Shown: piece after piece, positions 18,210-31,364 of the stretch
How positions within the stretch are numbered: the stretch's first letter is position 1
Layout of the letters: every line of letters begins with the position of its first letter
From: Devosia submarina
GTDB taxonomy: Bacteria; Pseudomonadota; Alphaproteobacteria; Rhizobiales; Devosiaceae
Length of the DNA: 64,000 bases
Assembly: GCF_003056345.1 (NCBI RefSeq)
Contig: NZ_PYWB01000001.1
Coordinates: forward strand, 62,001-126,000
Direction of reading: 5' to 3'
The notes under the pieces: generated by a model
Told to the model about the DNA's origin: nothing
The model's database searches: none
The model's input: only the letters and a program-made list of their open reading frames with translations
Made by a program: the position numbers and the translations under genes

Positions 18210-18509
18210 CGATCAAAGCCGCCCGTATCGCTGTCGCCGGACTAGTCCTGATCCCCCAGAAATAGAGCGTAGGGCCTATTCCGCGCACTTGTGGTCAATG
18301 GCTAAGTGACTGGAACAACATAAATCCTTTCCAAGGTCACCGGTGTCCAACATTTTCAATATCCGCGAATGCGGCAATGCTCGCCAGCCCGGATTCAGCA
18401 GCTTGGTCGATCCTCGGCAACTAGGTCAGGCTCCAACCGTCCTGTGGCTGAAGGCGTCCGTCTCGCGAACGGCCCCGATAACGGCGTACCGCGGGATGGT
18501 TGTTTGCAG

Positions 18510-19931
18510 ATGAACCAGATCAGCCGCATCACCATCCAACCAGGTCGGCCGTCAAGATTGCAGACAATGCGAATGGCTTTGCAGGGGCATGGCCTGTTTG
18601 CGCGCGCTTTGCGCAGCTCCATATGGGCCGGTGCGGGGCACATCCTGTCCCAATTCATCCGCCTCGCCTCCAATCTCGTCCTCACCAGGCTCCTGTTTCC
18701 TGAAGCCTTCGGCCTGATGTCCCTTGTGACGGTGCTCATGATTGGCGTCGCCATGCTCTCGGATGTGGGTATAGGCGTATCGGTCTCGCAAAGTCGCCGG
18801 GGAGATGACCCCGAGTTCCTCGATACCGCGTGGAGCATGCAGATCCTGCGCGGGGTATTTATCTTCGTCGTCGTTACGGCTCTGGCTTGGCCGCTGAGCG
18901 TATTCTACGCCGAGCCGTCATTGTTCTATCTTGTTCCGGTCGCCAGCCTTTCAACGGTGATTTCGGGGTTCAATCCCATCCGTCTTGAAACAGCGGGACG
19001 ACATCTGATGATCGGCCGTGTCGTCCAGCTAGACCTGCTCACCCAGATCGGCACAATCCTCTCCACCATAGCCTGCGTCTTGATTTATCCGTCCGTGTGG
19101 GCGCTGGTCATCGGCTTGCTCTTTGGAGCGGTGATCCGGCTTGTGCTTGCAAACGTGATGCTACCGGGGCAGGGAAGTCGCTTCCGAATAGATCCATCGG
19201 CAGCCCGCGAAATGCTCCACTTCGGCAAGTGGATCATCCTGAGCACCGCCTTCGGCTATATGCTCGGGCAGGGCGACCGGTTGGTACTGGGTTTTTATCT
19301 CTCGCTGGAAATGCTCGGCATCTACAATGTCGGCCAGTTCCTCGCGGCGGCCCCGCTGGTGCTGTCCATCACCATTGGCAGCAAGGTTCTGGTTCCGCTC
19401 TATCGGGAATACCTGGACGACCCGAACGCCCAAAGTGCCCGCAAGCTGCGCCTGATGCGTTTCGGCCTGACAGGCATGGTCATGGCCCTGCTGGTTTTCA
19501 TCATGCTGGTGAGCCAGCCCATGGTGAAATTTCTTTATGATGATCGTTATTTGGGTGCAGCAGCCATCGTGGTCATGGTTGCCTTTGGCAGCCTGCCATT
19601 TGCGATGGGGCTGACCTATGACCGGGGCGCCCTTGCAGCCGGTGACTCACGTAATTTCTTCCTGGTCGTTGCTTTCCGGGGATCGGTGCAAACCATGTCC
19701 CTGATTATGGGATGCGAATGGGCCGGACTCTTTGGGGCTCTTGTAGGGCTAGGCATCAGCGGCGCAATCGGGCATTTCTCCCTCATCTGGCTGGCCCGCA
19801 AGCACCGGATATGGGACCCGTTGCACGACCTGCTCTTCACGCTGCTTGCCCTCGCCTGCGGACTATTGGTGGCCTATGCCAGCTGGGACCTCCTGCAAAG
19901 CTTTTACTTGCAAAACAGCAGTCCCGCCTGA
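18510..19931 (+). CDS. Oligosaccharide flippase, Wzx/polysaccharide biosynthesis (MOP superfamily) type
   Basis: A 473-residue polytopic protein with 12-14 hydrophobic segments. The N-terminal region LRSSIWAGAGHILSQFIRLA followed by SNLVLTRLLFPEAFGLMSLV is the hallmark of the Polysacc_synt/Wzx branch of MOP exporters, which flip lipid-linked repeat units from the cytosol to the periplasm. Starts at 18510 (MNQISR) or 18567/18573 are all possible; none has a strong Shine-Dalgarno, and the frame extends open but unlike the family further upstream. The roughly 300-bp gap upstream shows no gene. An 11-bp inverted repeat begins at the stop codon and pairs with sequence inside the end of the convergent gene. 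Confidence 0.88.
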   Translation: MNQISRITIQPGRPSRLQTMRMALQGHGLFARALRSSIWAGAGHILSQFIRLASNLVLTRLLFPEAFGLMSLVTVLMIGVAMLSDVGIGVSVSQSRRGDDPEFLDTAWSMQILRGVFIFVVVTALAWPLSVFYAEPSLFYLVPVASLSTVISGFNPIRLETAGRHLMIGRVVQLDLLTQIGTILSTIACVLIYPSVWALVIGLLFGAVIRLVLANVMLPGQGSRFRIDPSAAREMLHFGKWIILSTAFGYMLGQGDRLVLGFYLSLEMLGIYNVGQFLAAAPLVLSITIGSKVLVPLYREYLDDPNAQSARKLRLMRFGLTGMVMALLVFIMLVSQPMVKFLYDDRYLGAAAIVVMVAFGSLPFAMGLTYDRGALAAGDSRNFFLVVAFRGSVQTMSLIMGCEWAGLFGALVGLGISGAIGHFSLIWLARKHRIWDPLHDLLFTLLALACGLLVAYASWDLLQSFYLQNSSPA

Positions 19932-19991
19932 GCGCCCTGCCACTGGCATTCGGCGTTAAGGCTGTCCAATGAAAGTGCCTGCAGGGCGCTC
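19930..19991. repeat. Long-range perfect 11-bp inverted repeat at convergent gene ends
   Basis: GAGCGCCCTGC at 19930-19940 is perfectly complementary to GCAGGGCGCTC at 19981-19991, with 40 bp between. The left arm overlaps the flippase stop codon and the right arm lies in the last codons of the minus-strand GH-like gene (stop at 19956). In either transcript it would form a GC-rich stem, so it may limit read-through between the convergent genes. No T-run follows either arm. Confidence 0.5.
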
Positions 19992-21824
19992 TTCCCACCA
20001 GCCAGGTTGCTTTTCATTAAACGCCGTTATGGCCTCCCATCGAGGATTGGCGTCGTTCAGATGCCGCAGTGCGCCCCAGCTTCCCCATGCTCCGGGTCCA
20101 GCAACATCAAGGTAAATGTTGAAAACAGTGCCGCCTGCTATCTTCCAGCCCTCCATCAGGTCTCGGTAGAGTGCGCCCATCTGTTCGGAATAGTTGAGGG
20201 CGACAAAGAACGCGGTGATCTCTTCATCATGCGCAACATGGCCAATACCCACTACATGCGTGCCGCCTTCGTACATGATGAGGCCGAGATCGTGTGTCCG
20301 CGCGATGTTGATTTGGTAAGGCAGGGCATTTTCCAGATAATCGGCAAGAGTGCCATCCTTCTGACCGGTGACACTACCGTCCCTAAGGTCCTGGACGGCA
20401 ATTTCAATTGCGCGATCGAAGCGGTGCTCCTTCATAAAACTGGTCTGAGCCGTACCCGGCAGTCCCATGGCAGCGCTCCGACCCTGCGCGTCCCTGAGGC
20501 TCTCGGCTATCCATTCCCGTACCTGCGCCTCCTTGCTGTCGCCCAGACCGTACCCAAAATAGCCGGTCACGCCATAGGCGTCGAAATGGGCGGCGAGATC
20601 ATTGTTTTGAGCCGGATCTTCCTGGTTCCACAGCGGGGGCGCCAGAATGTCGGTTTCACGGCCAAGCCAACCCGTTTGCGTGGCTATGACCTTGACTAAT
20701 CGTTGGTCCGCATCGGCGCCGTAAACGTCATCCCAAATGCGGGCCATCTCAAGGGAACGCACGGCATAGAACTGGGCATATGTGTCGCTCTCTCCCCAGC
20801 GCTCCATCCCGCGGTCCTCTGCCCACTGCGCTTGCTCAAATTCCCAGTTCCAGACCTCGTTGGAGAATTCCACATGGGCCTTCAGGTCCGGGCGCAGCAA
20901 CTGGTGTACGCCTTGAGCAAAGCAGCGCATGTACCCGTCCGTTGCAGGGTGAGGCATGTTGAACCATGGGTCAGCGCCAATCCTGTTTGCGAGCGCTACC
21001 ATGACCTCCAACGGTACTCCACGAAGGCTGTAGGTGTAGTCAGACGGTTTGGGACGATCGCTCCATTCCGACTGGGTTGAATTGTTTGTCGCCATCCAGT
21101 CCATGAAGCGCACCAGGCGAGCATTGCGTATGTGCTCCAGCCAATATGGGTTGAACACCTCTCCTGCGTCGAATGCTGCAATGTGCTCCTCTTTGACAAT
21201 GGAGATGTTGCGGATGTAGTCGCCCGTTCCGGCGGGATCGGTTTGGGTGATGGCGACACTTGTCTGTGCTCCCCCAGGTTCCGTTTCGAACCAGATTTCC
21301 CCATCGGAGCCTTCCCAGTCACGGAGCATGGACTTGACGTAAATCCGGCCGGTTCCTTCATAGCTAAGCCGGTATCGTCCTTTCACCCATGTCCCCTCTG
21401 CCGGCATGATCGTGAGGAACAGCGTCTCTACGGCGACAATGTCGGGCGGCATGGATTTCAACCAGCCATTGCCGTCCAGATAGCCGGCCTCCAAAAAGTC
21501 TTCGTGCTGCCAAGCACCCCATTCCGAGCTGGTATGGCCGACCCAGGTGCGGGAGGACTTCATGATGTCGATGAAGGGCTGCTGGGGGCTGTAATCACTT
21601 ATGCCAGCCAGCCCGAAGCCGAGGCTGGGATTGGTGAGCTCTGTAGACGCCTGTGTCGTACCCGGGTCCTCTGAGTTTGTCCGCAAACTGCGCACGGCAG
21701 GGGGTTCAAATCCGCAACTATCCTCAGGGAGCACCGCGGAACCAGCTATATCTTGCGAGAGCGCTACATTGCAGCTCAAAATCAAGCCCACGAAAATGGC
21801 GAACAGGCTTCCAGTCTTCATCAT
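19956..21824 (-). CDS. Secreted glycosidase-like protein (clan GH-A-like fold, family not identified)
   Basis: A 622-residue protein with a clear signal peptide (KTGSLFAIFVGLILSCNVALS, cut near Ala-Leu-Ser-Gln). The start at 21824 is supported by GGAGA seven bases upstream; the frame is open 21 codons further. The central region has VEFSNEVWNWEFEQA, whose Asn-Glu is like the acid/base NE pair of GH-A glycosidases, and later LGLIMYEGGTHV, whose Glu could be the nucleophile. An N-terminal beta-rich domain (about 60-220) precedes the putative barrel. It probably acts in the periplasm or outside the cell on the exported polysaccharide, for instance trimming or length control. It lies downstream of the polymerase on the same strand, 178 bp away. 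Confidence 0.6.
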   Translation of the reverse strand: MMKTGSLFAIFVGLILSCNVALSQDIAGSAVLPEDSCGFEPPAVRSLRTNSEDPGTTQASTELTNPSLGFGLAGISDYSPQQPFIDIMKSSRTWVGHTSSEWGAWQHEDFLEAGYLDGNGWLKSMPPDIVAVETLFLTIMPAEGTWVKGRYRLSYEGTGRIYVKSMLRDWEGSDGEIWFETEPGGAQTSVAITQTDPAGTGDYIRNISIVKEEHIAAFDAGEVFNPYWLEHIRNARLVRFMDWMATNNSTQSEWSDRPKPSDYTYSLRGVPLEVMVALANRIGADPWFNMPHPATDGYMRCFAQGVHQLLRPDLKAHVEFSNEVWNWEFEQAQWAEDRGMERWGESDTYAQFYAVRSLEMARIWDDVYGADADQRLVKVIATQTGWLGRETDILAPPLWNQEDPAQNNDLAAHFDAYGVTGYFGYGLGDSKEAQVREWIAESLRDAQGRSAAMGLPGTAQTSFMKEHRFDRAIEIAVQDLRDGSVTGQKDGTLADYLENALPYQINIARTHDLGLIMYEGGTHVVGIGHVAHDEEITAFFVALNYSEQMGALYRDLMEGWKIAGGTVFNIYLDVAGPGAWGSWGALRHLNDANPRWEAITAFNEKQPGWWEERPAGTFIGQP

Positions 21825-22002
21825 GGTAGTGTCTCCATTGCCACGTAGAGACTGGGCCAATAGGGCAGGAACTCCTATCGACAACATTCCCTATTCGGTC
21901 GAACGTCGCGACCTATCTACTGTTCTGTATCTGCGCCGGCATATAACCAAATCGGTAGGGTCCTTCGCAGGAGCGATGCGCTACAGACACGTCGCATCAG
22001 GC

Positions 22003-23412
22003 TTAGGCGACACTGGGTCGCTCCCTCGCCCAAGGCGCCGGTTGGGCGGGTCGCTCGATGTCCAGCACCGTCTTGGCGGTATATTCCTGCTTGCCGGCAT
22101 AGCCTAAGAGGGCGCCCACGATCAGCCAACTGACGGGCGTCAGCGTTGCATTGGGGATCAGGTCGACCAGGTTGAAACTAAGCAGTAGCGCGAGCGGTGC
22201 GACGTAAACAGCCCTGCCAAGATCGAGGGATCCAGCCTGTTTCGCGAGCAAGAAGAGCGGAAGGGTCAACAGACCAAACAAGCCCAGGTAACCCGCCCAT
22301 CCGCTGCTCCCGATAGCGCCAATCCACAGCCCGTCTACAGTGGTCAGGGTTCTGCCCGTTACGGGATCGTGCAAATGATTGCGCCCCCAACCGCCCCAAC
22401 CGAACACGGGTCGTTCCGCTGCGCGATCCAGAAGCATGTCTTCGTTGACCAGGCGAAATTCCAGGGATTGGGCACGATCCACGTCCGTTGCAGTGGTCTG
22501 GCTCAGGATCGTTTCGGTTGGAATAAACCCTCCTCCACGCAGCATGGGATAGGAGATCACGATCAAAGCAAGAATGGCCGCAATCCGGATCTGCATGCGC
22601 TGGCCGACGAACAGCACGAGTGGCACAAAGCACGCCGCAAGGAGCAGCGACCCCGCGCTCTTGCACAGGGCCAGGACCAGCGCGAGGTATAAGGCCATAG
22701 CCAGATACGCAGCCCGCCGCGTTGCCTCTTTTCGAAGCATTGTGAAAGCGGAACCCACGGCCATGAAGGCGAACAAGGCCACCCAAAGCCCGTGCTCCAG
22801 AAAGACGATCGGACGGAACCCGCCATACCGGATCATCTGCTGGAAGGAATGCTGAAAAAAGCCGTAGATCCACACGTTGATTTGTGGACTGAGCCGGACC
22901 TCTATCAACATGGGAACAGAATACAGCAACCCGGCGATCACCAATGCAAGCATGACTTCGCGGATATGCTCTGGGCGCCTGAGGATATCCTGCGCAAGGA
23001 GCATAGGTAGGATGACCAGAAATTGGGAGATGATGCCGATGATCACCTCGATCATCGCCATGGGCTGCAGATAGACCACGCCTGTGATCTGCGGGTCTGT
23101 GTTGGTCAGAACAGTTCCAACACCGCTGAACATGAAGACGGTCAAGGCGAGCCTGGCAAGCATGGAATGGGGAAGCAGCCGCGGCATGTGCCCCTGATGC
23201 ATCCAGATAGCGACCAAAGCGCATAGCGCGGGGATTGCGTGCTTGGTCAGAGGAGGAAAAAGTGGCACATCGAGATAGGCAACGGGTGGCAAGAACAGAT
23301 AGCCGCCCAGGATCGTCCAGATGAATGCCCGCTCTAGCGGCAGTCGCCGAAACAATGCAACTACCACGAGTGGCCAGATCGACAGCATAACATAGGCAAA
23401 GCTATTCGGCAT
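22003..23412 (-). CDS. O-antigen/EPS polymerase or ligase (Wzy-like membrane protein)
   Basis: A 469-residue protein with about 11 hydrophobic segments and one large polar loop at about 310-390. That loop contains SLEFRLVNEDMLLDRAAERP and VFGWGGWGRN, resembling the Wzy_C loop (R-x(n)-H region and a G-W-G segment) of O-antigen polymerases and ligases. This fits polymerisation of Wzx-flipped repeat units on the periplasmic face. The ATG at 23412 is preceded in frame only by TTG. It is divergent from the flavin reductase gene across a 290-bp region and upstream of the secreted GH-like gene. Polymerase versus ligase cannot be decided from sequence alone. Confidence 0.75.
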   Translation of the reverse strand: MPNSFAYVMLSIWPLVVVALFRRLPLERAFIWTILGGYLFLPPVAYLDVPLFPPLTKHAIPALCALVAIWMHQGHMPRLLPHSMLARLALTVFMFSGVGTVLTNTDPQITGVVYLQPMAMIEVIIGIISQFLVILPMLLAQDILRRPEHIREVMLALVIAGLLYSVPMLIEVRLSPQINVWIYGFFQHSFQQMIRYGGFRPIVFLEHGLWVALFAFMAVGSAFTMLRKEATRRAAYLAMALYLALVLALCKSAGSLLLAACFVPLVLFVGQRMQIRIAAILALIVISYPMLRGGGFIPTETILSQTTATDVDRAQSLEFRLVNEDMLLDRAAERPVFGWGGWGRNHLHDPVTGRTLTTVDGLWIGAIGSSGWAGYLGLFGLLTLPLFLLAKQAGSLDLGRAVYVAPLALLLSFNLVDLIPNATLTPVSWLIVGALLGYAGKQEYTAKTVLDIERPAQPAPWARERPSVA

Positions 23413-23703
23413 CAATCAGGTCTCCCCGACCGACCGGCCGGTGACCCATCGTGCATTGCAGGTCACTGCAATTGGGAGAACCCGAGGGCGGGTGATCATG
23501 ACAGGAGAACCTGCTCGTAGTTGCCGTAGGGTCAGCCTATTTTCGTGTCCTCAAGGACACCATCAACCCCATTAGCTATTTGCCCGGCCGCTACATCGCA
23601 GATCAGTCGCTCACGCATACCATCGATGGATGTATTGCGAAGCTGTCCACAGCAGCCCACCATCATTCGGCGCGCTGATTGGTGCTAATATTAAGGGTGA
23701 CTC

Positions 23704-24267
23704 ATGCGACGAGATGTCGATACAGCCGGCGGTGCGGACAGCCATTGGCCTGAAATCGAGTTCAGGCAGGCGCAATCATCGGTCGCCAGCGACTTCAAGA
23801 AATCCATGCGCAATCTGGCCGCCGGCGTAAGCGTGGTGACAGTGGGCACGGGAAGCCAAGCATCCGGCTTCACCGCCACCTCCGTCGTCTCCCTCTCGGT
23901 TGACACCCCCACGCTGCTGGTGAGCCTAAATCGTGAATCCACCAACTGGCCGCTGATCCAGACGAGCCGGCGCTTCGCGGTCAACATCCTTTCCGCAACG
24001 CATTTGGAAATCGCCGAAACCTTCGCTGGCCGTCGCGGCGTCAAGGGCATCGACCGCTATATCGATCCCAATTGGCAAATGGGCGCAGGCCGCGTCCCCT
24101 ATCTGCTCGACGCGCTGGCCGTGATCGAATGCGATCTGGAAGAAGCCCTGCCGCGTTACTCCCACGCCATCCTGATCGGCCGGGTCGTCAACGTCCTGGC
24201 CAAGAGCACCCAGAGCCCCCTGGTCTACTGGCAAGGCGGCTACAACCGGCTGTGCAGCGAGGGCTGA
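23704..24267 (+). CDS. Flavin reductase family protein (FMN reductase partner)
   Basis: A 187-residue protein of the short flavin reductase family (split-barrel FMN-binding). Visible motifs are FKKSMRNLAAGVSVVTVG, GFTATSVVSLSVDTPTLLVS and NWPLIQTSRRFAVNILS. Such enzymes reduce FMN with NAD(P)H and supply it to a two-component monooxygenase. AAGGGTGA lies just upstream of the ATG. It is convergent with the PPTase/NRPS pair, with one base between the stop codons. The NRPS at 24921-29495 carries an FMN-dependent luciferase-like monooxygenase domain, so this reductase is its obvious electron supplier; that functional link is inference from context. Confidence 0.88.
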   Translation: MRRDVDTAGGADSHWPEIEFRQAQSSVASDFKKSMRNLAAGVSVVTVGTGSQASGFTATSVVSLSVDTPTLLVSLNRESTNWPLIQTSRRFAVNILSATHLEIAETFAGRRGVKGIDRYIDPNWQMGAGRVPYLLDALAVIECDLEEALPRYSHAILIGRVVNVLAKSTQSPLVYWQGGYNRLCSEG

Positions 24268-24268
24268 C

Positions 24269-24920
24269 CTAAAGTCTTCGCGCCCTAGCGAAGGAAAGAA
24301 CGAAATCGTCGCTGATCCCGAACCGCCCCTCGACGGCCAAAGCGCTGTCGACCAGCACGCGCGCGGAAAAACACCCCGCCTGATCCAGCGTAAGCTCCAC
24401 CTCGCTGAACTCCAGCACGCGGCCCGCGATCGAATACTGCGCCTTGTAGACCGCCTCCTTGGCCGAGAAGATTACCTTGGCCCAAAGCCCCCCCTGCGCC
24501 TTCAGCCATTCCAATTCCTTGGGCGTGCAAACAGTATCCCAAAGCTCATCCTCGAGCGGAACAGCCTCCTCCACATCAATCCCGATATGGCTTCCACCCC
24601 GCACCGCTGCCGCCACCACAGCCCCCCGGCAATGCGAAATGCTGCCCGCAAAACCCTGCGGCCAGACCGGAGCCCGATCTGCCCCGGCGGGAATGCAAAG
24701 GGGAGGCTGCCCAAGCATCCCCAAGGCCTCGCGTGCCGCCATCCGCCCAGCCGCAAACTCCGCCTGCCGACGCGGAACCGCCCTGCCGATCGCAAGGCGC
24801 TCCTCGGCAAAGAGCGCCCCAACATCCCCGTCTGGATCTCGGCAAACCACGGCCACGCCTCGGGGAACCATTCCCTCCGCCATGGCCTGGAGCCGTTCAA
24901 AACCGACCGCTTTGGCTAAG

Positions 24921-24931
<11 letters not shown>
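24269..24931 (-). CDS. 4'-phosphopantetheinyl transferase (Sfp/EntD type)
   Basis: A 220-residue PPTase that converts apo carrier proteins to the holo form using coenzyme A. The motifs are GSISHCRGAVVAAAV (P2 region), IGIDVEEAVPLEDEL (Mg-binding Asp and Glu) and WAKVIFSAKEAVYKAQY (the WxxKEA-type P3 motif, here as FSAKEAVYK). The N-terminal RRQAEFAAGRMAAREAL is typical of the EntD group. The ATG at 24929-24931 lies within the last codons of the NRPS gene (11-bp overlap), so the two are translationally coupled. It would serve the PCP of the NRPS, the ACP of the PKS and the free ACP at 45921. Confidence 0.93.
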
Positions 24932-29495
<4,564 letters not shown>

Positions 29496-29561
29496 AACTA
29501 CTATTCCCGGCCTCGCCCACAAATGCCCCTGAAGATGCACCGTTGGGCCGCAAGCAGTCTG

Positions 29562-29579
29562 CTCAATCGTTGGATTGAG
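29562..29579. promoter_or_regulatory. Perfect 7-bp palindrome between divergent NRPS and GT2 genes
   Basis: CTCAATC and GATTGAG form a perfect inverted repeat with a 4-base spacer, in the 160-bp divergent promoter region. It could be an operator or an RNA hairpin in the NRPS leader. No second copy was noticed in the window. Confidence 0.35.
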
Positions 29580-29656
29580 TTCCCCCAGCAGCGCTCTCAG
29601 GCAATTCTTTGGGCGGGGAGCCTGGCCGATAATGGACCGGCAAGCGGGGAATCTTC

Positions 29657-30478
29657 ATGCTTTCTGTGATTGTTCCGGCCAGCAACGAGGCAGGTCTCAT
29701 CGGGCGTTGCATCGAGGCATTACTCAGTAGCGCCTTCACCCGTCCAACGCCTTGGCAATTGATCATCGTCGCCAATGGCTGTTTGGACAGCACAGCCGAC
29801 ATCGCCCGCAGCTATGCCGATGCTGCCGAGCAGGCCAATGTGGATCTTCTGGTGCTCGATTTGGCGGAGGGCAACAAGCTCAACGCCATCAATGTCGGCG
29901 AGACCTATGCCATCGGCGAGATCCGCGTTTACATCGATGCGGACGTGATTGTTGAGCCTGGACTGCTCGATCAACTCGCCCGCGCCCTGGCGGGCCTGGA
30001 GCCCGCCTATGCCACCGGCACCCTCAAGATCGCCCCGCCACGAAGTTGGGCTACCCGCACCTATGCGCGCTTCTGGAGCCGATTGCCCTTTGTAACCGAT
30101 GGTAGCGCCGGATGCGGCGTCTTTGCGGTGAACCGATCCGGCCGCGCCCGCTGGGCCAAGTTTCCGCCCATCATTTCCGACGACACTTTTGTGCGCCTCC
30201 ACTTCACGCCTTCCGAGCGCACAACCGTCCGGGCGGGCTTCACCTGGCCCATGGTGGAGGGTGCAGGTAATCTGGTCCGCGTGCGCCGCCGCCAGGACAG
30301 GGGCGTTCAGGAGATCATGCGCTTCTACCCCCAATTGTTGGGCAATGAAGGAAAATCCCGGGCCAGGCTGTTGCAACTCGCCCGGATCGATCCAACGGGC
30401 TTTGCCTTTTATGCCTTGGTGGCACTTCTAACCAAGCTGCCGCCCCTTTCGGCTGGCTATTGGGTGCGCGGCCGCTAG
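29657..30478 (+). CDS. Glycosyltransferase family 2
   Basis: A 273-residue GT-A enzyme. It opens with MLSVIVPASNEAGLIGRCIE, has the nucleotide-binding acid region QLIIVANGCLDSTADIA, the metal-binding motif VYIDADVIVEPGLL and the acceptor-loop DDTFVRLHF. There is a hydrophobic C-terminal helix but no clear multi-pass domain. It likely adds one sugar to the lipid-linked EPS unit. It is divergent from the NRPS gene and convergent with the ExeA-like ATPase gene: the two stop codons overlap in the sequence CTAG (30475-30478). Confidence 0.87.
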   Translation: MLSVIVPASNEAGLIGRCIEALLSSAFTRPTPWQLIIVANGCLDSTADIARSYADAAEQANVDLLVLDLAEGNKLNAINVGETYAIGEIRVYIDADVIVEPGLLDQLARALAGLEPAYATGTLKIAPPRSWATRTYARFWSRLPFVTDGSAGCGVFAVNRSGRARWAKFPPIISDDTFVRLHFTPSERTTVRAGFTWPMVEGAGNLVRVRRRQDRGVQEIMRFYPQLLGNEGKSRARLLQLARIDPTGFAFYALVALLTKLPPLSAGYWVRGR

Positions 30479-31344
30479 GCCTCGATACAGGCGGCAGCCG
30501 GCGGCGCTTCGCCCAGCGGATTTTCGGCCGGGTTGTAAAGGCCATATTGCTCGATATCGCTGATCACCCGGCCCACGATCCTTCGGCCGACCTTGTTGGC
30601 TCCCTCGCCAAATCCATAAACCAGGCATTTGTCTGCCACGATATTGATCGAGCGCGGCGTGCCCTGCGCATAATCGAAAATCTGTAGCATGGCAGGGCGC
30701 GTGAAAATGCTTCGCCGACTGCCCGCCACATCGAGGCGATGGGTGAAATAGGGCAGGGCGTCGGCCCGGGCGAGCGGCTCGAGGTGGAAGTCGGACGAAA
30801 CCCTTTGCGACAATTGCCGCATATGCGGCGCGCGCAGAATCTGCCGCAATTCGGGCTGTCCCACCAACACCAGCTGCAGCATCATGCGGTCCACATTAAG
30901 GTTGGACAACATGCGCAACTCTTCCAGCCGATCCGCATGCAGGTTCTGCGCCTCGTCAATCACCAGCACGACGCGATTGCCACTTTCGGCCATGCGCAGC
31001 AAAAAGTCCGAGAAATCGCGATGCAGGCGGGGATAGGACAGCCCCTCGAAGGGTTGCCGAAACGCCATCATGATCCATTCCATGAGCGTGCCGGACCCAA
31101 TCGATGTCGTGCTGATAAGGCCTAGGGCAATGGGCTTGCCCGGAACGGAATTGACCAGCTTCTGCACCAGGGTTGTCTTGCCCGAACCGATCGCCCCTGT
31201 GATCACGGTAAAGCCGGCCTGTGACACCAACCCATATTCGAGCATGGCATAGGCTATCTGATGGCTTCGCCCGAGATACAGGAAGCGCGGATTGGGCAGA
31301 ATCGAGAAGGGCAGTGTCTGCAGCCCAAAATGGCGCTCATACAT
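30475..31344 (-). CDS. ExeA-like AAA ATPase of an EPS locus (XrtA-associated ATPase type)
   Basis: A 289-residue ATPase. Walker A is TGAIGSGKTTL, Walker B is VVLVIDEAQNL and sensor/arginine-finger regions are visible (LVLVGQPELRQIL, RVSSDFHLEPL). The N-terminus YERHFGLQTLPFSILPNPRF is characteristic of the ExeA/GspA group, which includes the ATPases repeatedly found next to Wzz and tyrosine autokinase genes in exosortase-type EPS loci. Its exact role there is not established; it is thought to assist secretion or assembly. It is the last gene of the export operon, 20 bp after the kinase-like gene. Confidence 0.85.
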   Translation of the reverse strand: MYERHFGLQTLPFSILPNPRFLYLGRSHQIAYAMLEYGLVSQAGFTVITGAIGSGKTTLVQKLVNSVPGKPIALGLISTTSIGSGTLMEWIMMAFRQPFEGLSYPRLHRDFSDFLLRMAESGNRVVLVIDEAQNLHADRLEELRMLSNLNVDRMMLQLVLVGQPELRQILRAPHMRQLSQRVSSDFHLEPLARADALPYFTHRLDVAGSRRSIFTRPAMLQIFDYAQGTPRSINIVADKCLVYGFGEGANKVGRRIVGRVISDIEQYGLYNPAENPLGEAPPAAACIEA

Positions 31345-31364
31345 GTGGCCGAACCGCCCCTTGG

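Noticed and set aside
22178..23224. Second minus-strand frame of 348 codons overlapping the Wzy-like gene
   Set aside because: It is rich in Arg/His/Cys with no membrane pattern, while the other frame gives a clear polytopic polymerase.
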